From positions 1 through 10,839 of the forward strand of contig JANYHP010000568.1 of assembly GCA_025359005.1 (NCBI GenBank): 10,839 bases of DNA, in the 5' to 3' direction. The position numbers and the translations under genes were made by a program. Of this stretch, positions 1-6,596 are shown piece by piece; within the stretch, counting starts at the first letter, position 1, and every line of letters begins with the position of its first letter. The notes under the pieces are model-generated. The model ran no database searches, was not told the DNA's origin, and was given only the letters and a program-made list of their open reading frames with translations. Source of the DNA: Hyphomicrobiaceae bacterium (lineage in GTDB: Bacteria; Pseudomonadota; Alphaproteobacteria; Rhizobiales; Hyphomicrobiaceae).

Positions 1-1
1 G

Positions 2-106
2 CGCGTTGAGGAAATCGCCGCGCTGGTAGCCTTTGCCGCGTCCGCCGACTGCTCCTTCACCACCGGCCAGGTGCTCGACATCTCCGGCGGCCGCGCCACG
101 TACTGA
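2..106 (+). CDS. Short-chain dehydrogenase/reductase, C-terminal end only (partial)
   Basis: This is the last 34 codons of a gene that begins outside the window. The readable end is VEEIAALVAFAASADCSFTT followed by GQVLDISGGRATY and a TGA stop. The pattern E-[EI]-[IV]-A-x-L-V-x-F-[LA]-A-S, then S-x-x-T-T-G-Q-x-x-D-[IV]-S-G-G, is the typical C-terminal signature of classical SDR oxidoreductases (the segment after the substrate-binding loop). The Rossmann nucleotide-binding half and the catalytic Ser-Tyr-Lys residues lie upstream and cannot be seen, so neither substrate nor cofactor can be assigned. The gene ends 13 bases before the stop codon of the convergent purN gene. Confidence 0.85.
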   Translation, partial: RVEEIAALVAFAASADCSFTTGQVLDISGGRATY

Positions 107-119
107 GCCACAGCCCGCG

Positions 120-773
120 CTACCCGAGCGGCGGCCACATCAGCGTCGGCACCCGGCCCACCGGCGCCGCCATCACCACGCGCTCGTCACGCACGGAAAC
201 TTGCCCCGTCGCCACCAGTTCCAGCGCGTGCGGATAGAGCCGATGCTCGGCCTCCAGAACGCGGGCGGCCAGCGTGTCGGCGCTGTCGTTGGGCATCACC
301 GGCACCGCCGTCTGCGCCACGATCGGCCCGGCATCCATTTCCGTTCGGATGAAATGCACCGTTGCCCCGGTGATCAGCGCCCCCTGGTCGAGCACCCGCT
401 GGTGCGTATCAAGCCCCGGAAAGGCCGGCAGCAACGAGGGGTGGATATTGAGCTGCCGATCCATCCACCTGTCGACGAAACCGCCGGTCAGCATGCGCAT
501 GAACCCGGCGTTGCAGATCAGGTCCACCTGCGCGTCGAGCAGCGCCTGATGCAGTCGCGCTTCGAACGCCATGCGGTTGGCATACTGCTTGTGATCGATG
601 GCGTGGACCGCGATCCCCTGCCCCCGCGCCCATTCGAGCCCCGCAGCCTCTGGCCGGTTGGACACCACAATCACCGGCTCGGCCGGAAACCCCGGCCGGC
701 GCATTGCCGCCACCAGGGATTGCATATTCGATCCACGCCCCGAAATCAGAATACCCACGCGCCGCTTCTGCAT
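120..773 (-). CDS. purN: Phosphoribosylglycinamide formyltransferase (GART, PurN)
   Basis: This 217-residue protein has the length and order of motifs of folate-dependent GAR transformylase, which transfers a formyl group from 10-formyl-tetrahydrofolate to GAR in the third step of de novo purine synthesis (cytosolic). The N-terminus has the phosphate-binding loop SGRGSNMQSL (residues 11-20). The catalytic trio known from E. coli (Asn106, His108, Asp144) is present here as Asn109 and His111 in NIHPSLLPAFPG and Asp147 in MDAGPIVAQTAV. The ATG at 773 is preceded by GAGGTG at about 5 bases, a good ribosome binding site. In many alphaproteobacteria purN directly follows purM. Here nothing on the same strand lies upstream for more than 450 bases, so it appears to be transcribed alone. 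It converges with the SDR gene. Confidence 0.96.
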   Translation of the reverse strand: MQKRRVGILISGRGSNMQSLVAAMRRPGFPAEPVIVVSNRPEAAGLEWARGQGIAVHAIDHKQYANRMAFEARLHQALLDAQVDLICNAGFMRMLTGGFVDRWMDRQLNIHPSLLPAFPGLDTHQRVLDQGALITGATVHFIRTEMDAGPIVAQTAVPVMPNDSADTLAARVLEAEHRLYPHALELVATGQVSVRDERVVMAAPVGRVPTLMWPPLG

Positions 774-1230
774 AGTGTCACCTCGCTGCCGATACGCCCG
801 CGCGCCGTCGGCCGTCCATAGGCCGCATCAGGCCCCGGGTGTGAGCCTATACCGGCGTGACGCAGGTAAAAACAGAGAGCAAGCATGGTCGCAAGGGGGC
901 GTGCAGGTGTCACCAGCGGCCCCGCAACGACCCACAAACCCTTGAAGTCTCATTTGTTTCGCAATTGCGAGATAACCCACCCCGGCACGGCGGCCTGCAG
1001 TGCTGCGTGCACCTCTGAGCCCACATTGTTAACATCTTGTCATTTTAACTTTTTGTTGACATTTCTCTTCTCCTGCCGACAGACTTGCGGTAATGTTTGT
1101 GAAGCTTGCCGCGCTGCACCATTTGTGGCCAGCCCAGCCCCAGCCCAGCCTCTGCGGCCCCACCTCCAAACCCCTCCCCCGCCAAATCCGCCCCCTGCGA
1201 TCACAAAACACCTCTCGCCAGCGTCGTCCG
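774..1230. other. 457-base intergenic region between purN and the glycosyltransferase gene
   Basis: No gene is supported here. The purN side holds its ribosome binding site and a weak promoter-like TATAGG on the minus strand near 845-850. The middle is ordinary GC-rich DNA. An AT-rich island at about 1021-1075 stands out sharply from its surroundings and is listed separately. From 1093 the frame of the following glycosyltransferase is already open with an ATG. The 46 residues it would add are a proline/glutamine-rich low-complexity stretch unlike any GT4 N-terminus, so I treat it as leader DNA. RNA structure in the leader was not evaluated. Confidence 0.6.
1026..1061 (+). promoter_or_regulatory. 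AT-rich island with repeated TTGTTRACA, probable promoter/operator of the polysaccharide genes
   Basis: TTGTTAACA (1026-1034) recurs as TTGTTGACA (1053-1061), start-to-start distance 27 bases. The second copy contains a perfect -35 hexamer TTGACA (1056-1061), but no good -10 hexamer lies 16-18 bases downstream, so the exact promoter is uncertain. The stretch between the copies is also A/T-rich (CATTTTAACTTTTT), unlike everything nearby. It lies 170 bases upstream of the chosen glycosyltransferase start and is the most plausible control region for the three-gene cluster. The regulator is unknown. Confidence 0.35.
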
Positions 1231-2370
1231 ATGTCCCTGTCGCCCATCCCCCGCATTGAGAAGCCGTTGGCGCCCCTCACCGTCCATGTCGTCGAACGCA
1301 TGGCGCCCGGCGGCATCGAAACGCTCGTGCTCGATATGGTTCGCGGCCTGCCGGGCCGGCACGCCGTCTTCAGCTTGTCCGGCGATGCCACGGGGCTCGT
1401 CGACGCCTGGCCACGACTGTCGCGTCTTGGCGAGACGCTGGAAGCCTTCGATAAGCAGCCCGGCATCAGCGCCTCCCTGGTCGCGCGGCTGGCGCGGCGG
1501 CTACGGACGTTGGCACCGCAGGCCGTCGTGCTGCATCATGTCGGCCCCTTGATTTATGGCGGCCTCGCCGCCCGCCTCGCCCGCGTGCCGTCCATCGTTC
1601 ACGTCGAGCATGACGCCTGGCACTACGACAGCCCACGTCGCCGCGCCGTGGCCCGCCTGGTCTTCAACGTCGTGCGCCCCACGCGCGTCGCCGTCTCCGA
1701 ACAGATTGCCGCCAAGCTGCGCCAACATTTCAGCAACCCTGCCGTCACCGTGATCGCCCCCGGCATCGACATGGATCTCTATCGCCCGCGTGACCGCGCC
1801 GCCGCCCGCGTGCGCCTGGGCCTCAGGCAGGACGTACCGCTCATCGGCACATCGGGACGGCTTGTGGCCGTCAAGTCGCAGGCGACCTTGATCGATGCGC
1901 TGGCCACACTGCGCAAGGCAGGTGGCACGTTCGCATCGGCCGAACTGGTCATCGTCGGCGACGGCCCGGAGCGGGTAGCCCTGGCCACGTGCACCTCAGA
2001 ACACGGTCTCGAAACCGCCGTCCACCTGCTCGGCCATCGCGACGACATGGCCGAGATTTTGCCCGCCTTCGACGTCTATGCCCTGCCCTCCCTCAACGAG
2101 GGCCTGCCCCGCAGTGTCCTCGAAGCACAAGCGTCCGGGCTGGCCGTCGTCGCCTCCGACGTTGGCGCACTGGCGCAAGCCGTATGCCCGCGCTCCGGCC
2201 GCCTCGTCCCCGCCGGCGACGCCGCTGCCCTCGCCACCGCGCTCGCCGACCGGCTCGCTGCCCGAGCCGATCCCACAATCCCCCGCGGCTTCGTCGCCGA
2301 GCGTTTCGCGCTGACGCAAACCCTTGCCGCCTTCGACCAACTCCTGACCCGCCACGGTATCCCATGTTGA
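1231..2370 (+). CDS. Glycosyltransferase family 4 (GT-B fold) protein
   Basis: This 379-residue protein is a retaining nucleotide-sugar glycosyltransferase, expected to act at the cytoplasmic face of the inner membrane on a lipid-linked glycan. The N-terminal GT-B domain shows LTVHVVERMAPGGIETLVLD (16-35), with the glycine-rich acceptor-side loop, and VHVEHDAWH (123-131). The C-terminal domain has GTSGRLVAVKSQATLIDAL (206-224), with the usual Arg/Lys pair, then LVIVGDGPE (239-247) and the family hallmark EX7E (Glu290 to Glu298, in SLNEGLPRSVLEAQASG). I chose the ATG at 1231 because the first beta strand begins shortly after it and the length suits the family. No clear Shine-Dalgarno precedes it. 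The stop overlaps the start of the next gene by 7 bases (2364-2370), implying translational coupling. The sugar donor cannot be predicted. It could act as a mannosyl-, glucosyl- or other hexosyltransferase. Confidence 0.88.
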   Translation: MSLSPIPRIEKPLAPLTVHVVERMAPGGIETLVLDMVRGLPGRHAVFSLSGDATGLVDAWPRLSRLGETLEAFDKQPGISASLVARLARRLRTLAPQAVVLHHVGPLIYGGLAARLARVPSIVHVEHDAWHYDSPRRRAVARLVFNVVRPTRVAVSEQIAAKLRQHFSNPAVTVIAPGIDMDLYRPRDRAAARVRLGLRQDVPLIGTSGRLVAVKSQATLIDALATLRKAGGTFASAELVIVGDGPERVALATCTSEHGLETAVHLLGHRDDMAEILPAFDVYALPSLNEGLPRSVLEAQASGLAVVASDVGALAQAVCPRSGRLVPAGDAAALATALADRLAARADPTIPRGFVAERFALTQTLAAFDQLLTRHGIPC

Positions 2371-4196
2371 GCACACTTGCCGAGACGCTGCTGGCCATTG
2401 CCGCAGCCCTCATCGCCTACCACCACGTAGGCTATCCGCTGCTGCTGCGCTGGCTCGCGAACCGCCGCCGCGCGGCCGGCGTCCAGGCCCCCGTTCCGCC
2501 TGCCACGCGCGCCGAGCCGCTGCCTTCGGTGACGCTCATCGTGCCCGCCCACAACGAGGCGGACGTGATGGTCGCCAAGCTCGCCAACCTCTCAGCCCTC
2601 GACTACCCGCGCGACCGGCTGCAGGTCGTCATCGCCCTCGACGGCTGCACCGATGATACGCGCGCCATCGTGACCGCCGGCCTCCCCCGCCTGGAGGAAC
2701 GCCTCGACATCCGCGTCGTCGAACACGCGCGCAACATTGGCAAGGTCGCCGTCCTCAACGGATGCATCAGTGCAGCTCACACCGATCTCGTGGCTTTGAG
2801 CGACACCTCCGCCGCCGTCGAACCCGACGCCCTTCTGCGCGCCGTTGCCCACTTCCGCGATGCCTCCATCGGCGTCGTCTGCGGCGGCTATCGTCTGCGC
2901 GAAGCCGGCAGCGAAGGCGAGCGCGCCTACTGGGCTTATCAATCCACCATCAAAGCCGACGAAGCCGCCGTCGCCGCCCCCATGGGCGCCCATGGCGCCT
3001 TCTACCTGTTCCGCCGCAAGCCATGGACGCGCCTCGCCGCCGACACCATCAACGACGATTTCATCCTGCCGATGAGCATCGTCGCCCAGGGCTACCGCGC
3101 CGTCTACGACCCCGCCATCATGGCCGAGGAACTTGAACGCACGCGCTCCACCCAGGAGTTCCGTCGCCGCGTCCGCATCGGCGCCGGTAACATGCAGCAG
3201 CTCGTGCGCCTCTCGTCGCTGGCCGATCCGCGCCGTGGCGCGCTGGCCTTCGTGTTCCTCTCCGGCAAGGGTCTCCGCGCAGTCGTGCCGTTTCTGGCCG
3301 TCGTCGCCGCAGTCTCGCTCGCGGTCCTCGCGATCGCGGTTCCTGGCTGGCTGTTCAAGGTGCCCTTCGCGGTCGCCGGAGCGCTTGCCGGCGCCGTCTA
3401 CGCCACGCTCGCCGATCGCACCCGCCCCGTCCCCCGGACGCTTCGCTGGCTGGCCTATCTGGTCGAGGGGCACGCCGCATCGGGTCTCGGCGCGCTGAAG
3501 TATCTGCGCGGCGCCCGTTTGCCCGGATGGCAGCCACCCAATGCGGCCGGCGACACCGACGAACCAGCGTACCTCAGTCGCGAAGTCACAGCTGCCAAGC
3601 GCGCCTTCGACCTCGTTGTCGGGCTCTTGGCGCTGGTCGGCTTCGCCATCCTGCTGGTGCCTATTGCCCTCGCCATCAAACTCGAGAGCCGCGGACCGAT
3701 CTTCTACCGCCAGCGCCGCGTCGGCCTCGCCAGCCACGACCGCATCGAGACCTTCGATCTGATCAAGTTCCGCTCCATGTACGTCGACGCCGAGACGCGC
3801 TCCGGCGCCATCTGGGCCAGCAAGGACGACCCCCGCATCACCCGCGTCGGCCGCTTCCTGCGCAAGACAAGGCTCGACGAGATCCCCCAGTGCCTCAACG
3901 TGCTGCGCGGCGAGATGAGCATCATCGGCCCGCGCCCCGAGCGTCCAATTTTCTTCACCAAGCTGGAAGACGCCGTGCCGTTCTATATCGAGCGCACCTT
4001 CGGCATCCGCCCCGGCATCACGGGCTTGGCTCAGGTCAACCTGCCCTACGACGCCGACATCGAGGACGTGCGCATGAAGTGCGTCTACGACCACGCCTAT
4101 GCGACCCAACTGACCAGCGTCGGCAGCTGGCTGCGCGCCGATCTCGGCATCTTCGCCAAGACCCTCAAAGTCATGGCCCTCGGCAAGGGCCAGTAA
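2364..4196 (+). CDS. Fusion protein: GT2 glycosyltransferase + bacterial sugar transferase (phosphoglycosyl transferase)
   Basis: This single 610-residue frame carries two enzymes. Residues 5-28 form a membrane helix. Residues 55-285 are a GT-A type GT2 domain: VTLIVPAHNEA (56-66), ALDGCTDDT (91-99, nucleotide-binding Asp), ALSDTSA (144-150, at the DxD site), INDDFILP (229-236, candidate catalytic Asp), and QEFRRRVRI (264-272) at the Q-x-x-RW site. Two membrane helices follow (about 304-325 and 333-350). Residues 408-610 match the monotopic phosphoglycosyl transferase/bacterial sugar transferase family (PF02397): hydrophobic re-entrant helix 415-438 with Pro433, GPIFYRQRRVG (444-454), FDLIKFRSM (464-472), TRLDEIPQ with the catalytic Asp505-Glu506 pair, SIIGPRPE (519-526) and IRPGITGLAQVN (548-559). 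Known family chemistry is transfer of a sugar-1-phosphate from a nucleotide sugar to undecaprenyl phosphate; I infer that the GT2 half adds the second sugar. Start ATG overlaps the preceding stop. The reading frame is uninterrupted across the junction (about 350-408). Confidence 0.93.
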   Translation: MLSTLAETLLAIAAALIAYHHVGYPLLLRWLANRRRAAGVQAPVPPATRAEPLPSVTLIVPAHNEADVMVAKLANLSALDYPRDRLQVVIALDGCTDDTRAIVTAGLPRLEERLDIRVVEHARNIGKVAVLNGCISAAHTDLVALSDTSAAVEPDALLRAVAHFRDASIGVVCGGYRLREAGSEGERAYWAYQSTIKADEAAVAAPMGAHGAFYLFRRKPWTRLAADTINDDFILPMSIVAQGYRAVYDPAIMAEELERTRSTQEFRRRVRIGAGNMQQLVRLSSLADPRRGALAFVFLSGKGLRAVVPFLAVVAAVSLAVLAIAVPGWLFKVPFAVAGALAGAVYATLADRTRPVPRTLRWLAYLVEGHAASGLGALKYLRGARLPGWQPPNAAGDTDEPAYLSREVTAAKRAFDLVVGLLALVGFAILLVPIALAIKLESRGPIFYRQRRVGLASHDRIETFDLIKFRSMYVDAETRSGAIWASKDDPRITRVGRFLRKTRLDEIPQCLNVLRGEMSIIGPRPERPIFFTKLEDAVPFYIERTFGIRPGITGLAQVNLPYDADIEDVRMKCVYDHAYATQLTSVGSWLRADLGIFAKTLKVMALGKGQ

Positions 4197-4383
4197 GCCC
4201 CGCGAGACTTTGCTTCGGCCGCTTCTGGCTGACGACATCCCGCGAGGGCGCATCCCCGCGAATATCGCCCCATTGATTGGCCCACCACTTGCACAGCCGA
4301 CCAGCCGTCGCACGCGCGACCGATCGATGCCCCCATCGCCCGACTTCAGGTCCGGCCGAAGCTTCCAACGACCGAGAACACCC

Positions 4384-5085
4384 ATGATCGACAACTGGTC
4401 CCGTACCGCCGAGCAGATCATGCTCGCCGCCATCGAAAGCAAGGTACGCGTTCTCGCCATCACCTCAGCCACGCCCGCAGCCGGCGTCTCGACTGTGTCC
4501 GCGGGTCTCGCCGCAGCGCTCGCCCGCTCGGGCCGCAACACCTTGCTGATCGACCTCACCGCCCCCATCAACGCCGACACGCACGCCGCCGGCTGGGCGC
4601 CCGGCGAGCCGCTCTCGGCCGACGCCATCCTCGTCACCGACGCCAATCTCGCAACACTCACAGTGGCGCCCACCACGGCAAACCAGGCGCTCTTTTCCAA
4701 CGTCGACCTGCTGCAGAAGGCCTTCCAGCGCGACCTCGCGGCCTACGCGCATGTCATCATCGACTTGCCGGCCATGCAGGAGACGGACACCGCCCGCCTC
4801 AGCCCCGTTGCTGCCGCCCGCGCCGCTGACGCCGTCGTGCTCGTCGCGCTGACGGGTCTCACCGGCCGTGCCGAACTCGCCGAAGCGAGCCATCACCTCC
4901 GCCAGGTCGGCGCCAATCTCTCCGGCCTCGTGCTCAACGACCAGTATTGCGCCACGCTTGGCGAAGAGATCGCCGACGTGTCCTATCGCCGCCTCGGCGG
5001 CACCTTCCCGCGGATGGCGCACTGGATCGCCCAAAAGGCCATGGCCACCCCCTACCTCGGCCGCAACTTCCGCATCGTCCGCTGA
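4384..5085 (+). CDS. CpsD/BY-kinase-like ATPase with degenerate P-loop
   Basis: This 233-residue protein has the layout of the cytoplasmic BY-kinase/CpsD/CapB domain (MinD-like P-loop fold) that partners with Wzc- or GumC-like copolymerases in polysaccharide export. The Walker A region reads ITSATPAAGVSTV (26-38). The family norm is G-E-G-K-S-T, so the phosphate-binding lysine is replaced by Val35, and no other lysine lies in the loop. The Walker A' position reads LLIDLTAP (54-61) and keeps its Asp57. Walker B reads HVIIDLPAM (123-131). The C-terminus has no tyrosine cluster (only Tyr223 near the end), unlike autophosphorylating BY-kinases. I chose ATG 4384, preceded by GAGA at 8 bases. An in-frame ATG at 4327 would add 19 residues. 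It follows the fusion gene by 187 bases on the same strand. It may be a pseudokinase or scaffold in chain-length control, or a variant ATPase. Activity is not assured. Confidence 0.8.
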   Translation: MIDNWSRTAEQIMLAAIESKVRVLAITSATPAAGVSTVSAGLAAALARSGRNTLLIDLTAPINADTHAAGWAPGEPLSADAILVTDANLATLTVAPTTANQALFSNVDLLQKAFQRDLAAYAHVIIDLPAMQETDTARLSPVAAARAADAVVLVALTGLTGRAELAEASHHLRQVGANLSGLVLNDQYCATLGEEIADVSYRRLGGTFPRMAHWIAQKAMATPYLGRNFRIVR

Positions 5086-5216
5086 CGACCGAACGCCTCA
5101 GCGCCGCGGAACCGTGTAGGTTGCGTCAAGCCCTTTGCGCGACCCGACAGAAGGCACTCTGCTGACAATGTGTCGGATACGGCGCGCCACCGCCTCAAAC
5201 CACCACGCGCACGCAG

Positions 5217-6374
5217 TCAGCCCCTTGCCCCCGCGATCCACGTCGCAATCACCCCGCCACCAGCATCCAACGCCACCAGATCGGCCGCATACCCCGCTGC
5301 AATCCGCCCGTATCTGTCGCCGATGCCCAGCGCGCGTGCCGGCGTCCGCGACGCCATGATCATCGCGTCCTCCAGGGCCGCGCCCATCATCGCCACCGCA
5401 TTGCGCACCGCCTCGCCCATGCCGAGATGCGCGCCGGCCAGCGTCCCGTCCGGCGCGGTGAGACGCCCCTCGGCGAGCGTGATCGCCCGCCCGTGCAGCG
5501 CAAACACGGCACTTGAACTGCCCAGCGACGGCATCGCGTCTGACACGAGCATCAGCCGGTCACGCCCCATCACCCGGAACGCTGTCCTGAGGTTGGCTGG
5601 CGCCACGTGCAGCCCGTCGCAGATGATCCCGGCCGTCAGCCGCCCGTCGTCGAAGGCCGCTCCCACGACACCGGGCGCGCGCCCCGCAAGCTGGCTCATC
5701 GCATTGTAAAGATGCGTGACGACCGTCGCCCCCTCGGCACACGCCGCAGCCACCTGCTCGGCCGTCGCATCCGAATGCCCGATGGCCACGATGATCCCGA
5801 GCCCGACCAGCCTCGCGATGAACCCTTCCGGCACGCACTCCGGCGCCAGCGTCACCAGCACCGCCAGCACGCTCGCCATCGTCCTGATCGCCGCCATATC
5901 GCCGTCATTCGGCGTCCGGATGTGCGCCGCCGGATGCACCCCCTTGCGCGCCGGGTTGATGAACGGCCCTTCCAGATGCAGGCCGAGCACACCGCCAATC
6001 CGCGCGATCTCCGGTGCCGCCCCAGCCAGCGTCCGCAGTTTTTCTCCATCGTCCGTGATCAGCGTCGGCAGCAACCCGCACGTGCCATGCGCCCGATGCG
6101 CGGCCACCATCGTCGCAACCGTCGCAGCCGTCGGCGCATCGTTGAGCAACACCCCGCCGCCACCATTGACCTGGATGTCGATCAGCCCCGGCGCCAGGAT
6201 GGCCCCCTCCGGCAGCACAGTGGCGCCCTGCGGCAGCCGCTCCCCACCCTCGACAGCCACGATATGTCCGCCGTCAAACGCGACCACGCTGCGGCCACGC
6301 CACGCCACACCATCGAACAGCCGCCCCACCACAATCGCACCCACGCCCCGCACCCTCTCATTCGCCATCGCCAT
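5217..6374 (-). CDS. nagA: N-acetylglucosamine-6-phosphate deacetylase
   Basis: This 385-residue amidohydrolase removes acetate from GlcNAc-6-phosphate to give glucosamine-6-phosphate in the cytosol. It links amino-sugar catabolism and cell-wall recycling to UDP-GlcNAc synthesis. Motifs in order: APGLIDIQVNGGGG (61-74), GLHLEGPFINPARKGVH (131-147) with metal ligand Glu135, AIGHSDA (197-203) with His200, VVTHLYNAMSQ (218-228) with His221, and MLVSDAMP (275-282) with catalytic Asp279. These correspond to E. coli Glu131, His195, His216 and Asp273. The ATG at 6374 is preceded by TAGGG at 6 bases. The frame is open a further 65 codons upstream, but that stretch runs through a structured repeat and is not NagA-like. 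No nagB, nagR/GntR or transporter is adjacent. The gene lies downstream of the P450 on the same strand and converges with the CpsD-like gene. Confidence 0.95.
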   Translation of the reverse strand: MAMANERVRGVGAIVVGRLFDGVAWRGRSVVAFDGGHIVAVEGGERLPQGATVLPEGAILAPGLIDIQVNGGGGVLLNDAPTAATVATMVAAHRAHGTCGLLPTLITDDGEKLRTLAGAAPEIARIGGVLGLHLEGPFINPARKGVHPAAHIRTPNDGDMAAIRTMASVLAVLVTLAPECVPEGFIARLVGLGIIVAIGHSDATAEQVAAACAEGATVVTHLYNAMSQLAGRAPGVVGAAFDDGRLTAGIICDGLHVAPANLRTAFRVMGRDRLMLVSDAMPSLGSSSAVFALHGRAITLAEGRLTAPDGTLAGAHLGMGEAVRNAVAMMGAALEDAMIMASRTPARALGIGDRYGRIAAGYAADLVALDAGGGVIATWIAGARG

Positions 6375-6465
6375 GCCCGACCCTATCCACGTCTCTCGTC
6401 GCCCCGACGCCGGGCCCAACCATGCACAGGTGACCGTCCAACGCGCCGCATGCTCCGCACGGATT

Positions 6466-6515
6466 GACGCCTCCCTTGCGGGGAGGGTGGGGGGTGCCAC
6501 ACGCGAGTGTGCGTC
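6466..6515. repeat. Structured intergenic palindromic repeat (double hairpin)
   Basis: Between the P450 stop and the nagA start are two adjacent perfect hairpins, CCTCCC/GGGAGG (6470-6475 and 6481-6486, 5-base loop) and CACAC/GTGTG (6498-6502 and 6507-6511, GCGA loop). They are enclosed by GACGC (6466-6470) and GCGTC (6511-6515), which also pair, though the outer arms share end bases with the inner hairpins. The C/G-run hairpin followed by GTGGGGGGTG resembles dispersed intergenic repeats common in alphaproteobacterial genomes. No U-run follows on either strand, so it is not a standard intrinsic terminator. It could still slow or end P450 transcription before nagA. Confidence 0.5.
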
Positions 6516-6596
6516 GGGGGATGCCGGCCGTCGTTTGCCACGAACTTGGACCAACCCCCGGATCGACAAAAACCCATCACTCCCGCGCGCCGCGCC

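Noticed and set aside
1029..1048. CtrA-like TTAA ... TTAA pair in the AT-rich island
   Set aside because: The two TTAA halves are separated by 12 bases; the CtrA box needs 7.
1093..1230. Upstream ATG (1093) as the start of the glycosyltransferase
   Set aside because: The extra 46 residues are low-complexity and unlike GT4 N-termini; the ATG at 1231 leaves the first beta strand intact.
4212..4362. Inverted 10-base match GCTTCGGCCG (4212-4221) and CGGCCGAAGC (4353-4362) in the gap before the CpsD-like gene
   Set aside because: The arms are about 130 bases apart and such GC-rich words are frequent here; no structure or function follows from it.
2592..4700. A 702-codon open frame on the minus strand opposite the GT2 fusion and CpsD-like genes
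   Set aside because: It is a by-product of strong GC bias at third codon positions on the plus strand. Its translation is rich in Gly, Ala, Asp and Val with no recognisable motif, whereas the plus-strand frames show complete enzyme motifs.
5128..5197. Hairpin CCGACA ... TGTCGG after the CpsD-like gene as a terminator
   Set aside because: Only six pairs with a loop of about 20 bases and no T-run; it does not qualify as an intrinsic terminator.
6375..6569. 65-residue N-terminal extension of NagA
   Set aside because: It runs through the palindromic repeat, lacks family similarity, and a good ribosome binding site precedes the ATG at 6374.
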